A stretch of DNA of 64,000 bases from Tragulus kanchil (GCA_022376925.1 JAIOJX010000032.1:199822939-199886938), one strand, 5' to 3'. Shown: positions 35,041 through 46,668, numbered from the stretch's first letter. Notes: a model not told the origin generated them from the letters alone. Numbers and translations are program-made.

Positions 35041-35215
35041 AGGCATGGGCATTTACTTAGCATCCTCCATGTGCCACAAAATAGGCTGTGGGCTTCACTT
35101 CTTTCAGTCCTCACAATAACTCAAAGAACCAAGTGTTACTACAACCCAATTGTTTAGATGAGGAAACCCATTTTAGAAAGATAAGTTAGGGCCATAGCAC
35201 CACTGGGCCACGTAT
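35041..35215 (-). mobile_element. MIR SINE (first of three copies)
   Basis: Reverse MIR with 'cttagcatcctccatgtgc', 'cctcacaataactcaaag', 'tagatgaggaaacccat'. Repeated at 36349 and 37419 by duplications 14 and 15. Confidence 0.78.
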
Positions 35216-35396
35216 TTGATAATAAGACAATCTAACTGTTCACATTATTCAAAGTGTGTCCCGGGCATGGACTGTACAGCTGACTGGACTGTGGATTGTT
35301 GAATCTCATTAAACACCTGAAATGTTTGCGTTGTTTTCCACATATCTCAGTATCCACAGGTCAGCATCCTTACAAAAACCCGAGGTTTCCTTTCTT

Positions 35397-35715
35397 TTTT
35401 TTTTTTTTAAAGATTTATTTATTTATTTATTTTGGGCGAGTTGGGGAGGGAGGGCAGGGCCTCCTCCGTTGGTCTTTCATTTCTCTGTGTTCATCCGTCT
35501 TTGTTCTTTGGCTCCTGTGGGCCTCCCATCGCGGTGGCGTCTGTCGTTGCAGAGCACCGGCTCTGGGCGCATGCGCTCCAGAGCTCCGGCTCGGTGATTG
35601 GACACATCAGTCCAGCCGCTCCGCGGCACGTGGGATCTTCCCAGGCCAGGGCTCGAACCGGCGCCCCTTGCACTGCCAGGCGGTGTCCTTACCCACTGGA
35701 CCACCAGGGGAAGCC
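35397..35715 (-). mobile_element. young CHR-type SINE, reverse (copy of 34074)
   Basis: Repeat of the reverse SINE with the same flanking CCCGAGGTTTCCTTTCTT repeats (35379-35396, 35716-35733). The G-rich segment near 35430-35457 is shorter than in 34110-34150. Confidence 0.93.
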
Positions 35716-35816
35716 CCCGAGGTTTCCTTTCTTATCTTAATTAAAAGATAAATGAGGACAACCACCAGGGGAAGCCCCCGAGGTTTCCTTTCTTATCTTA
35801 ATTAAAAGATAAATGA

Positions 35817-36152
35817 GGACATCCCCTGGTGGTCCAGTGGGTAAGGACACCGCCTTGCAGTGCAAGGGGCGCCGGTTCGAGCCCTGGCCTGGGAAGATCC
35901 CACGTGCCGCGGAGCGGCTGGACTGATGTGTCCAATCACCGAGCCGGAGCTCTGGAGCGCATGCGCCCAGAGCCGGTGCTCTGCAACGACAGAGGCCACC
36001 GCGATGGGAGGCCCACAGGAGCCAAAGAACGAAGACGGATGAAAATAGAGAAATGAAAGACCAATAGAAGTGGCCCGCCTGCTCCTCTCCCTCCCCAACC
36101 TGTCCTCCGCCCAAAATAAATAAATACATAAATCTTTTAAAAAAAAAATATG
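35817..36152 (+). mobile_element. young CHR-type SINE, forward (copy of 34507)
   Basis: Repeat of the forward SINE with the same AAAAGATAAATGA flanks (35804-35816, 36153-36165). Near 36064-36110 it differs at several positions (CCTGCTCCTCTCC and CCTGTCC instead of CCCGCTCCCCTCC and CCCGACC), while its flanks are the same. Confidence 0.93.
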
Positions 36153-36348
36153 AAAAGATAAATGAATCTCAAGCACTTCCCAAGTGCTTCTCAAGTAGTT
36201 CTGTTACTGAGCCAGTACTTTGCCCTACTGAGGTGAGTTTATGGGGACTAATAGGAGATATTCTCTTCCTTGATTCCATTCTTGTTTTTATTTATTGTCC
36301 CTGGGACTTTTCACTACACCAGCCAGGGCCACTCCTTGGAAGAGAGAA

Positions 36349-36519
36349 AAGGCATGGGCATTTACTTAGCATCCTCCATGTGCCACAAAATAGGCTGTGG
36401 GCTTCACTTCTTTCAGTCCTCACAATAACTCAAAGAACCAAGTGTTACTACAACCCAATTGTTTAGATGAGGAAACCCATTTTAGAAAGATAAGTTAGGG
36501 CCATAGCACCACTGGGCCA
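36349..36519 (-). mobile_element. MIR SINE (second of three)
   Basis: Repeat of 35041-35215. Confidence 0.78.
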
Positions 36520-37418
36520 CGTATTTGATAATAAGACAATCTAACTGTTCACATTATTATAGCTCCAATATTATCCCACTAAAAGAGTAAAGAATTATTC
36601 AAAGGTAATAAATTATGCATTAAGCTTTACTGTGTCTGATACTATAGGCTAGATCACTTAAGATCAATTCTTAACCTTATTTTCCAATCTTGCCTCCCCT
36701 GATGAGGTTTAAAGCTCCAGACTTAATTTCCCAACTTGCAGCTAGAGATGGCATGTTACATAATCCTAACCTTGCTGACATATGTGGTATATACCAGGAT
36801 TTCTGCTATTCCATTCTTCCTGCCTGGAGGTACAATACCTATAGTAACTAAGGACAATAAAAAGGAGGATGAAAACCAATAAACAGAGGATGCTGAAGCA
36901 GAAAAAGTATAAGTCCCAGATGCCATAAGTGAGCAGTTGTACCACCCTGCACTACACACTTCTGGACATTTTGTTACTTAAGATCATCGAGCTCTAACTG
37001 GTTAAACCATGCCAGTTGTGTTTTCTGCTAGGTGAAGCTGCTAGTGATTGGTTTAGAGTTACCAAACACTAAAGAAAATAATTTGTCCACAGTAAAGGGC
37101 ATCTTCTGTAAGATACACAATTTCTATTGAAGGTTTATTCAAAAATAGGACCATTTTGTAGACTTCTGAGTTTAGAGAAAGTATTCAAAAAGGGAGGGAT
37201 CAAGGTGGTTAGAAAAAAAGGAGGATAAATTTCATGGGTGAAGCAAAAATTCTGGATCTTTTAGAGAAAATAAGAAAGGAGGCTGCCGTTTAAGCTGGGC
37301 AAACTCACAAAGGGGGACTAATAGGAGATATTCTCTTCCTTGATTCCATTCTTGTTTTTATTTATTGTCCCTGGGACTTTTCACTACACCAGCCAGGGCC
37401 ACTCCTTGGAAGAGAGAA

Positions 37419-37589
37419 AAGGCATGGGCATTTACTTAGCATCCTCCATGTGCCACAAAATAGGCTGTGGGCTTCACTTCTTTCAGTCCTCACAATAACT
37501 CAAAGAACCAAGTGTTACTACAACCCAATTGTTTAGATGAGGAAACCCATTTTAGAAAGATAAGTTAGGGCCATAGCACCACTGGGCCA
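37419..37589 (-). mobile_element. MIR SINE (third of three)
   Basis: Repeat of 35041-35215 carried by duplication 15. Confidence 0.78.
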
Positions 37590-38898
37590 CGTATTTGATA
37601 ATAAGACAATCTAACTGTTCACATTATTATAGCTCCAATATTATCCCACTAAAAGAGTAAAGAATTATTCAAAGGTAATAAATTATGCATTAAGCTTTAC
37701 TGTGTCTGATACTATAGGCTAGATCACTTAAGATCAATTCTTAACCTTATTTTCCAATCTTGCCTCCCCTGATGAGGTTTAAAGCTCCAGACTTAATTTC
37801 CCAACTTGCAGCTAGAGATGGCATGTTACATAATCCTAACCTTGCTGACATATGTGGTATATACCAGGATTTCTGCTATTCCATTCTTCCTGCCTGGAGG
37901 TACAATACCTATAGTAACTAAGGACAATAAAAAGGAGGATGAAAACCAATAAACAGAGGATGCTGAAGCAGAAAAAGTATAAGTCCCAGATGCCATAAGT
38001 GAGCAGTTGTACCACCCTGCACTACACACTTCTGGACATTTTGTTACTTAAGATCATCGAGCTCTAACTGGTTAAACCATGCCAGTTGTGTTTTCTGCTA
38101 GGTGAAGCTGCTAGTGATTGGTTTAGAGTTACCAAACACTAAAGAAAATAATTTGTCCACAGTAAAGGGCATCTTCTGTAAGATACACAATTTCTATTGA
38201 AGGTTTATTCAAAAATAGGACCATTTTGTAGACTTCTGAGTTTAGAGAAAGTATTCAAAAAGGGAGGGATCAAGGTGGTTAGAAAAAAAGGAGGATAAAT
38301 TTCATGGGTGAAGCAAAAATTCTGGATCTTTTAGAGAAAATAAGAAAGGAGGCTGCCGTTTAAGCTGGGCAAACAGTGTGAGCAAAGTTATCAAGGGAAG
38401 AATGTATCTGACATATTCCAGGGATCTTGTGAACTGAGCCACATGGCTGAAATAAGGTTGGATAAATAAAGTGAAACAGTAAGCAAGTTCAAACAATAAC
38501 ATAAACCAAGGAAGTACTGACAGTACAGACAACAGACACATGATTAAAAGATGTCTACAAGAAGAATAGAAGCACAAATAAGAAAATGGGCAAAGAAGGA
38601 AGTGACAGACTCATGTAATCTAAGCATCAATCAGATGTGGTTTTCCTTTCAACTTCCCTCTCATCTATTTTTGGTATATTTCGGTGTTCTGTAAAATTTT
38701 TGTGGATAATTCAAGATGTCTCTGATTTTTAAACACACACACAAGATATATTCTTTTCTAAGCCAATCACTGTTTTCATGGAACACAGTGAAGAAGTAAG
38801 ATGGAGCAGGTTGTGCAGCGCTGTGAAGCCAGCGTTAAGAAGCTGACTGTTCTTACACTGAGAACAGTGGAGAGCCCTGAACAATGGTAGGAGGAGGA

Positions 38899-38947
38899 GC
38901 CATGTGGCCGAGTGGTCCTTAAGGCAGCAGACTTGACAACCGTGCAC
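38899..38947 (+). pseudogene. tRNA-Ser(UGA)-like 5' fragment
   Basis: The string 'gtggccgagtggtccttaag' followed by 'gcagcagacttgacaacc' resembles the D-arm and anticodon arm of serine tRNA, with TGA in the anticodon position. The anticodon stem is poorly paired and no TTCGA-type T-loop follows, so it cannot be a working gene. It could be a degraded tRNA pseudogene or chance similarity. Confidence 0.4.
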
Positions 38948-39863
38948 AAAACTGGTTGGTGCAGCAAACAATTGGAGGCTGAAAGCCCAGCAGAAAAGTA
39001 CAATAGTCTACATGTAAAAGAATAAAGGCTCTGTGAGAAGAGAGTGGGTCTGCAAATGGATGGATAGAGTACAAAGGATCTGCTAAGAAGGATTCCATAG
39101 GACCTATGGAGGAAGAACAGGAAGAACAAAGGAGGATGGGGGAGGCCTCAGAGGGAGAGAATGGTGGGCTATCTGGGGAGATTACAGACAGAGTGAGCAG
39201 AGGACTGACTTTGTAGACAGTTAGAACCAGAGGCCAGCCAAGCTTTCCACTGATAGTGCAGGGCTCTGTGTATCTCCTGGTTTCAGTACCTTTATCTGCA
39301 TAGTGCAAGAATTAGGTTCTATGTATAACTATGTCAAACATGCCATAACTAACAATTGCTTAATAGATACTTTCTATTGTTATTATTATTATTAGAAAGT
39401 AGAGAAAGGTGATGAGTTATCTTGTGTGTAGGAGAAGAATGTCATGATCTTCAGGATTTTTAAAAAACTGACAGGATAATGATATCATGACTTCTAATAT
39501 TACAGGAACTGCTTTGGGGATAGTTAATGAATAATACAGATTACAGTGTTATACCTTTGCCTGAAAAGGCACCCTTACCATGATTGTCTCCACAGATCAT
39601 TAGGGAGAACCACCACCCCCCGTGGCAAAATGGCACTCTAAACTGCCAGGTGCTCCAAATGTCTCATTGCCCAGAAGACGTACCTTTTTCTGTTTTACCC
39701 AACTCCAGTTTCCAAGTGATATGGCTCTCCCTGCGTGTGTGTATGTGTCCACTGCGGCTTGGTAAGTGGCTGTGGTTATTACACCACCCAGAGAGTAATC
39801 ATTCACCATGACCTCTGAGGTTATATTGCATTCAGAAACCTGAATTTGAGGCACTTGTATTTC

Positions 39864-39987
39864 AGAAGACAGAGAAGAGGAGAGGAAGAGGGGGGTTAAG
39901 AAAGGAAGGGAGGGGATTGGAGAGGTAGAAAGCAGAGTAGGGGGCTGGGAGGACAGTCAGGTGGGCGGTAGGGAGGGGAGGGAAGAT
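39864..39987 (+). repeat. purine-rich (GA/G) tract
   Basis: About 120 bp dominated by A and G on the plus strand, with several GGGG and GGGAGGGG blocks. Low-complexity rather than a transposon. Confidence 0.8.
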
Positions 39988-40254
39988 ATTTCCCAGGGGT
40001 TTGCCCAGAGAAACAGGATGTGGTGTTCAGACAGTAGATGGTAGCGGCTCCCTGTGTTTGTGAAAATTCACCTTCAGTCATTTCCTTCTGCTGCAAATGG
40101 AGAGGAAGAAGCTTACATTTTGTTTTGAATATTAGGAATGCACTGTGCTCGATATTTACCTTCTCCTGGTCATTTAGCATTACCTGTGCACATGGAATGA
40201 TTCCTGGTAGGTGTCCAAGTTAAAATCAAATGAACATAGACCACCTGAAGTAGA

Positions 40255-40580
40255 AGCTTTTCACTGGCTGTCCTCTCTGCCCAAAAGGCCTTTCTTAGAA
40301 CCACAGGTGTCTCTCATGTCACTTCCTCTCGACTCAGCTGTCTTTTCCAGGAGAAGACCTCCCTGACCACCGCCTGTCCCTTTCCCTCCTTACCCAGTTC
40401 CTTTATCTTCAGAGTGTTTTTTTTTTTATTTTTCCTTTCTGGGGTATGTGTACCTGCTTATTATCTGTCTCTTCCACTCAGTGAGAGCTTCAGAAGCTCA
40501 GGGCTTGGTCTGGTGGGCTCTCCCCCTCTCTCTAATACTCTGAATATTACCAGGCACAGAATAAGTTTCTAAAGTCCTAT
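40255..40580 (+). mobile_element. L2 LINE 3' region
   Basis: Diverged forward L2: 'agaagacctccctgaccacc', a 'cttacccagttcctttatc' block, 'tgcttattatctgtctctt', then 'taccaggcacagaataagtt', which follows the L2 3' consensus order. Confidence 0.75.
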
Positions 40581-41242
40581 TTAAAGAAATATGCCTGACT
40601 TCCAAAGATACTAAGACTCCATCCTCAATCTTTGGAAAACAACGGTTCACAAACAGTTCCCATCCTTAGGATCAGATAAGTGTCCCCCAGGAAACAAAGA
40701 AATGGCAAGAGGTTGCTGCTGGGAGTTCACCCTCGCTGCGTCAGAGCTGCCTGCTGCCCTCCTTCCACTGGAGTGATGAGGACCACACGTCAACTTTCAT
40801 TCTTCCCTGTGGACCCCTGGCAAATAGGGCCTCACTCTACCCTCTCCCTTCCTGGGCTTCATGCAGCTGACACTTGTTCCCAAGGCCCCTGTCCTCTGAT
40901 TGATAACAAATAACTGATTACCTAATCTGAGGTAATATAGACTCTGATCAAGGCTAATGAAGACATGGGGGCTGAAACCCTGTTTGCAACACACAGTACC
41001 ATTAGGGAAGATTAATCACCCTCTAACCAGCACTTCTGTGTTCTGGCTCCAAACAGCCAGAGAGGAGAGAGAAGCATCCATCACCTCATGCAAGCAACAA
41101 CAAACATGGCTGCAGCCCATCTATCAGGGAGGCACTGACCAACTGCACTGGGGGAGTGTGGCAAACAAACCACAAGGGTGTCCAGATTAATGTGGAGACA
41201 GACATTCACGGAGTGACGGAGAACAACATGCTCAGAAAGTTA
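40581..41242. other. unique non-coding DNA
   Basis: Nothing recognised. Frames here are short and non-coding in character. Confidence 0.5.
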
Positions 41243-41491
41243 TGGAACAAAAGCTCTTGCAGTCAGAAGTGGATTCCTAGTAATGAGGCAATGGCTTACC
41301 TGACTTCCGACCTTTCACGGAACCATAGCCTCCATCATTCTCTTGGACATAAACTCTTAGAAGGCAGAAGCAGTGTTTCTTTTAGCTGTGCATTTCAGAA
41401 ATGACTGTGATAGCCCCCAACACATATAAGGGACTGATAAGAATCAGAAAGCACTTATTAAATTCCTATTTGTACATGGCATGACGCTGGC

Positions 41492-41536
41492 CCTGAGGTC
41501 GCAAAGAGTCAGATGTGACTGAGACACTGAACTGAG
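41492..41536 (+). mobile_element. BovB/Bov-tA 3' tail fragment
   Basis: The blocks 'gaggtcgcaaagagtcagat' and 'gtgactgagacactgaactg' match the shared 3' end. Repeated at 42587-42631. Confidence 0.75.
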
Positions 41537-41684
41537 CATGTACTCTGTCATGTTTTTTAGTTTTTATTCCCTCTTCCAAAAGGTTGCAGGAACCCTGAAA
41601 AGGAATTGCAGTGAGATGTCTAGTCCTCTCCTTTTAAATCTCCATGAAAATATATTGCAAGATTCTTTACCCAGAACATGTAGG

Positions 41685-41891
41685 TTGTCATTGTGTTTAG
41701 TCACTCAGTCACATCTGACTCTTTGCAGCCCCATGGACTGCAGGCTCCTCTATCTGCGGGAATTCTCCAGGTAAGAATGATGGAATGGGTTCCCATCCCC
41801 TCTTCCAGGGGATCTTCCCAACCCAGGGGTCAAACTCAGGTTTCCCTCATTGCAGGCAGATCCTTTACCATCTGAGTCACCACGGAAGCCC
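41685..41891 (-). mobile_element. Bov-tA SINE with 12-bp target-site duplication
   Basis: Reverse full-length Bov-tA from 'tgtttagtcactcagtcaca' to 'tgagtcaccacggaagccc'. The direct repeat AGAA(C/T)ATGTAGG flanks it at 41673-41684 and 41892-41903 with one mismatch. Confidence 0.92.
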
Positions 41892-42779
41892 AGAATATGT
41901 AGGACTTGACCTAATCCGGGGTCACTGTATTTCTGAAGTTCAGAATCCTTAACTCCCAAAAAGTACCCTAAAAGAAAAAATAATACAAAAAGCTCTACAC
42001 ATCACATATACCTTTGCACAGTTGGCATTCAGTGTCCGGAACAGCTATTGACTGCCAAGAACCAAGAAGAGCTGTGGACCACACACTGCCACTGGGATCA
42101 GTGCATTCTCACCTCCTTGTCTCAGATCTTGAATCAACTACCACTACATACCTCCAGCACAAACTGGGCAGCCACCTAAGATGAAGTCATTGCCATCTTA
42201 TACATTCCTCACTGATGACACAGCCTGAATTAAAACAAATGGACGCTCATGTTTGAAAGAAAGACTCTTCTTTAAGAGAGCTTCTGTGTGATGCTTCCAG
42301 GGTTTAGGCACAGCAACGAGGCCAATTTTCTAATTATTGGAACAAAAGCTCTTGCAGTCAGAAGTGGATTCCTAGTAATGAGGCAATGGCTTACCTGACT
42401 TCCGACCTTTCACGGAACCATAGCCTCCATCATTCTCTTGGACATAAACTCTTAGAAGGCAGAAGCAGTGTTTCTTTTAGCTGTGCATTTCAGAAATGAC
42501 TGTGATAGCCCCCAACACATATAAGGGACTGATAAGAATCAGAAAGCACTTATTAAATTCCTATTTGTACATGGCATGACGCTGGCCCTGAGGTCGCAAA
42601 GAGTCAGATGTGACTGAGACACTGAACTGAGCATGTACTCTGTCATGTTTTTTAGTTTTTATTCCCTCTTCCAAAAGGTTGCAGGAACCCTGAAAAGGAA
42701 TTGCAGTGAGATGTCTAGTCCTCTCCTTTTAAATCTCCATGAAAATATATTGCAAGATTCTTTACCCAGAACATGTAGG

Positions 42780-42986
42780 TTGTCATTGTGTTTAGTCACT
42801 CAGTCACATCTGACTCTTTGCAGCCCCATGGACTGCAGGCTCCTCTATCTGCGGGAATTCTCCAGGTAAGAATGATGGAATGGGTTCCCATCCCCTCTTC
42901 CAGGGGATCTTCCCAACCCAGGGGTCAAACTCAGGTTTCCCTCATTGCAGGCAGATCCTTTACCATCTGAGTCACCACGGAAGCCC
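42780..42986 (-). mobile_element. Bov-tA SINE (second copy of 41685)
   Basis: Repeat of the same SINE and its flanks by duplication 16. Confidence 0.92.
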
Positions 42987-43474
42987 AGAATATGTAGGAC
43001 TTGACCTAATCCGGGGTCACTGTATTTCTGAAGTTCAGAATCCTTAACTCCCAAAAAGTACCCTAAAAGAAAAAATAATACAAAAAGCTCTACACATCAC
43101 ATATACCTTTGCACAGTTGGCATTCAGTGTCCGGAACAGCTATTGACTGCCAAGAACCAAGAAGAGCTGTGGACCACACACTGCCACTGGGATCAGTGCA
43201 TTCTCACCTCCTTGTCTCAGATCTTGAATCAACTACCACTACATACCTCCAGCACAAACTGGGCAGCCACCTAAGATGAAGTCATTGCCATCTTATACAT
43301 TCCTCACTGATGACACAGCCTGAATTAAAACAAATGGACGCTCATGTTTGAAAGAAAGACTCTTCTTTTAAGAGAGCTTCTGTGTGATGCTTCCAGGGTT
43401 TAGGCACAGCAACGAGGCCAATTTTCTAATTATTCACACAGCCTTGTATTTCTGAATTAAGAACCCATTGTCTG

Positions 43475-43660
43475 GGCCACCTCTTAGGGTGCTTATCACA
43501 TCTAATCTAGTATTACAGCAAATTGCACACTCCCATCCTCTCCACTAGATTGTAAACTGTTGAAGCACGGGCTGAATCACACTCGTCCATAGATCCCCTG
43601 AAGTGCCTGGCACTTTCCAAGTGAATAGAGGCACTTAATAAACATCAGTAGAATTGAATT
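43475..43660 (+). mobile_element. L2 LINE 3' end
   Basis: Forward L2 end: 'ccactagattgtaaactgtt', 'agtgcctggcactttcc', 'ggcacttaataaacatcag'. Repeated at 44583-44767. Confidence 0.78.
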
Positions 43661-43909
43661 TTTTTCAAGAGACCATACATCAAAAGAAGTAAAATGAAAT
43701 TAATTTAATTGAAGCTTATTAAAATGCACTTTCTCCTCTCCTTCCACTGCAGAGGATATTCAAGCCAGCATGAGCTCAAGAGCATCTTTAGTATCAAATC
43801 GAAAGACTATGATTGTTCTTCAAGTCTTTTTGCTGTAGCTAGGTGCCAGGGTGGTGGTTAGGTTCAGGAGGACATGCATTTGCCGTCAACAAATATCCCT
43901 TAACAAGGT

Positions 43910-44040
43910 GAGTGATGCTGAACAAATGTTTTAACATCTCTGAACCCCAGTTTCCCCATCTGTCAGCTCACAGTGGGTCTGAAAGGACCGTAAATGGGAT
44001 AGCATGTATGCCAAGTGTCCAGTGTAGTCCTGTACCACAA
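43910..44040 (+). mobile_element. MIR-like fragment
   Basis: The blocks 'ttttaacatctctgaacccc' and 'agtttccccatctgtcagc' match the MIR core, followed by diverged sequence. Repeated at 45017-45147. Confidence 0.6.
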
Positions 44041-44332
44041 TGTGCATGTGTCTATAAAAGTTACCAGATACAATTTATAGCTAGAATTAAGCTCTGCTGT
44101 GGTATGATCTGAATCTAAGCATCACACTATTAAATAGCACAATGCAAGGTTACATACCTAAATTAGAAATTCAATATTAAAGAAAAGACTCTAAGACTCC
44201 AGAATTCAGTTAGAGAGTACTCACTATTATATTCAATTGGTTATGAATTGACAAGGAGATAGAGAGAGGTGTGTGCATGTAGAAAGCATTTTTAAAGGAG
44301 AGTTTGGTTCAATGATGTGCTTTGATTCTTTT

Positions 44333-44387
44333 TAAAAATTATTTATTTATATATCTGTGCTGGGTCTTAGTTGCAGCATGAGGGATC
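44333..44387 (-). mobile_element. CHR-type SINE tail, cut at duplication edge
   Basis: Only the tail and distal body of the SINE that is complete at 45441-45578 are present before the seam. Confidence 0.7.
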
Positions 44388-44582
44388 CAGCAAAACGGCA
44401 ACGAGGCCAATTTTCTGATGACACAGCCTGAATTAAAACAAATGGACGCTCATGTTTGAAAGAAAGACTCTTCTTTAAGAGAGCTTCTGTGTGATGCTTC
44501 CAGGGTTTAGGCACAGCAACGAGGCCAATTTTCTAATTATTCACACAGCCTTGTATTTCTGAATTAAGAACCCATTGTCTGG

Positions 44583-44767
44583 GCCACCTCTTAGGGTGCT
44601 TATCACATCTAATCTAGTATTACAGCAAATTGCACACTCCCATCCTCTCCACTAGATTGTAAACTGTTGAAGCACGGGCTGAATCACACTCGTCCATAGA
44701 TCCCCTGAAGTGCCTGGCACTTTCCAAGTGAATAGAGGCACTTAATAAACATCAGTAGAATTGAATT
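44583..44767 (+). mobile_element. L2 LINE 3' end (second copy)
   Basis: Repeat of 43475-43660 by duplication 17. Confidence 0.78.
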
Positions 44768-45016
44768 TTTTTCAAGAGACCATACATCAAAAGAAGTAAA
44801 ATGAAATTAATTTAATTGAAGCTTATTAAAATGCACTTTCTCCTCTCCTTCCACTGCAGAGGATATTCAAGCCAGCATGAGCTCAAGAGCATCTTTAGTA
44901 TCAAATCGAAAGACTATGATTGTTCTTCAAGTCTTTTTGCTGTAGCTAGGTGCCAGGGTGGTGGTTAGGTTCAGGAGGACATGCATTTGCCGTCAACAAA
45001 TATCCCTTAACAAGGT

Positions 45017-45147
45017 GAGTGATGCTGAACAAATGTTTTAACATCTCTGAACCCCAGTTTCCCCATCTGTCAGCTCACAGTGGGTCTGAAAGGACCGTAA
45101 ATGGGATAGCATGTATGCCAAGTGTCCAGTGTAGTCCTGTACCACAA
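45017..45147 (+). mobile_element. MIR-like fragment (second copy)
   Basis: Repeat of 43910-44040. Confidence 0.6.
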
Positions 45148-45440
45148 TGTGCATGTGTCTATAAAAGTTACCAGATACAATTTATAGCTAGAATTAAGCT
45201 CTGCTGTGGTATGATCTGAATCTAAGCATCACACTATTAAATAGCACAATGCAAGGTTACATACCTAAATTAGAAATTCAATATTAAAGAAAAGACTCTA
45301 AGACTCCAGAATTCAGTTAGAGAGTACTCACTATTATATTCAATTGGTTATGAATTGACAAGGAGATAGAGAGAGGTGTGTGTGCATGTAGAAAGCATTT
45401 TTAAAGGAGAGTTTGGTTCAATGATGTGCTTTGATTCTTT

Positions 45441-45578
45441 TTAAAAATTATTTATTTATATATCTGTGCTGGGTCTTAGTTGCAGCATGAGGGATCTAGT
45501 TCCCTGACCAGGGATCAAACTCGGGCCCCACTGCATTGGGAACACAGAGTCTTAACCACTGCACTACGAGGGAAGTCC
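45441..45578 (-). mobile_element. CHR-2-like short tRNA SINE
   Basis: Reverse: 'ctgggtcttagttgcagcat', 'ctgaccagggatcaaactcg', 'cttaaccactgcactacgag'. This is the older, short cetartiodactyl tRNA SINE type, without the 'gtgtccaat' body of the younger copies. Confidence 0.82.
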
Positions 45579-46476
45579 AAATGATGTGTTTACATAGAAA
45601 ACTCTGCAATTTGGAAAGTGTAGTTAGAGATTGTTTCCATGGTCATGCCCTTGCATACGAAAAGGATTAAATGGCTTACTTCACCCATGAACAAAAACCA
45701 AAAATATATAAAAAAGAAATTTTTTAAACTTTGATTTTAAATGCTCCCAGATGAATCAGTTTCCTCTCCTACTTTTCTACCTGACCTAACTCAAATCTCC
45801 CCGTTTCTACTCAGGCTCACCTCCTCGCACCCGCAGCGTATTCCATTAGAAAGCTTGACGCTACCTCTGGCTTTACCCAGTCAACCTTTCTCTCCACTCG
45901 GCATGTGGCACTGCTCCTCTGACCAAGACCCCCACACCTGCCTTGCCTTTCCTCAGCTCTCGCCTCCTCCAAAACCATGCTCTATCGGTCACTGTCTCAC
46001 TCCTAAATTTTCAATTACCTATTTTTTCACTGCTAGATTCATCAAAGAATTTTTCAGACTGGACTCTAACCTTCCCCTGGACATATCTGACCCTCTGGCT
46101 ACTGCCCAGTCTGGCCTTCCTTTGCTGCTTGACCTCAGGGCATCCTCCTCACTCCTGAGCCTGCTGTTCTCACCACTGCACTGGCCCTGCTCACAGCCTC
46201 TTAGTGAAGTGAGCTCCCACTTGCCAAACCCATGAGGCATTCTCAACAATTCTCTTCCTAATCTCTCAGGAAGACAGGATTCTGGCTTTCAGGACTTGAC
46301 AGTAAGGATCACTTCCTTTTTTGTAAAACTCCATTGGCCTCCGGGTCACTGAGATGCTTTTTCTAACCTCCCTTCCCTGTCTCCATCAAGTATGCTGCTT
46401 TCTCCCAAGCACAGGCCTGGTGCTCTCCCTCAATTTCATTCGATCTATAATCAAGCATTCCTTCCTCACAGAGGAA
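45579..46476. other. C/T-rich non-coding DNA, possible very old LINE
   Basis: The stretch around 45740-46400 ('ccactgcactggccctgctc', 'ggattctggctttcaggac') vaguely resembles the reverse-transcriptase part of ancient L2/CR1 elements, but it is too diverged to assign. The 164-codon frame at 45741-46235 is proline/serine/leucine-rich and has no recognised domain. Confidence 0.3.
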
Positions 46477-46668
46477 CTTCCCAGGGTGCCCTCACAGTAA
46501 AGAACCCACCTGCCAATGCAGGAGATGTAAGAGATGCAGATTTTGATCCCCGGGTCGGGAAGATCCCCTGGAGGAGGGCATGGCAACCCATTCCAGTATT
46601 CTTGCCTGAAGAATCCCATGGACAGAGAAGCCTGGCGGCTACAGTTCATAGGGTCCTAAAGAGTCGGA
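46477..46668 (+). mobile_element. Bov-tA SINE
   Basis: Forward: 'gtaaagaacccacctgccaa', 'ttgatccccgggtcgggaag', 'ggagggcatggcaaccca', 'ggtcctaaagagtcgg'. 3' end slightly truncated. Confidence 0.9.

Larger units (their letters stand above)
33944..36559. repeat. direct duplication 14, spacing 1323 bp (contains inverted SINE pair)
   Basis: Copy A is 33944-35249 and copy B is 35267-36559. The join (35246-35266) looks like a degraded version of 33921-33943. The unit contains a reverse and a forward SINE. The copies differ mainly inside the SINEs: copy B of the reverse SINE lacks bases near 35430-35457, and the 3' part of the forward SINE carries a different variant string in each copy. Confidence 0.94.
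36243..38374. repeat. direct duplication 15, spacing 1070 bp
   Basis: Copy A is 36243-37304 and copy B is 37313-38374, with an 8-bp filler. No difference was noticed between the copies by eye. Copy A overlaps copy B of duplication 14, so the first ~300 bp exist three times. Confidence 0.95.
38375..40254. other. unique non-coding DNA
   Basis: One of the longer stretches with no kilobase duplication. It contains a tRNA-like fragment (38899-38947), a short (TTA)n at about 39378-39393 and a purine-rich block (39864-39987). No exon is recognised. Confidence 0.55.
41243..43434. repeat. direct duplication 16, spacing 1095 bp
   Basis: Copy A is 41243-42337 and copy B is 42338-43434, abutting without filler. 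The unit includes a whole Bov-tA and its target-site duplication. The only difference noticed is one extra T in a T-run near 43375. Confidence 0.95.
43307..45481. repeat. direct duplication 17, spacing 1107-1108 bp, with templated filler
   Basis: Copy A is 43307-44387 and copy B is 44415 to about 45481-45497. The filler (44388-44414) includes 19 bases (44398-44416 with its edge) identical to 43409-43427, the sequence at the end of duplication 16's unit. The join therefore jumped through nearby sequence. Confidence 0.94.

Noticed and set aside
34109..36194. Arginine/alanine-rich frames of 100-150 codons around 34-36 kb, 47.5 kb and 62.5-63.9 kb
   Set aside because: All lie on the GC-rich body of the CHR-type SINE, in sense and antisense; similar peptides recur wherever that SINE occurs.
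45741..46235. 164-codon frame as a candidate gene
   Set aside because: Proline/serine/leucine-rich translation of a C/T-rich stretch with no domain, no splice context and a weak resemblance to very old LINE sequence.
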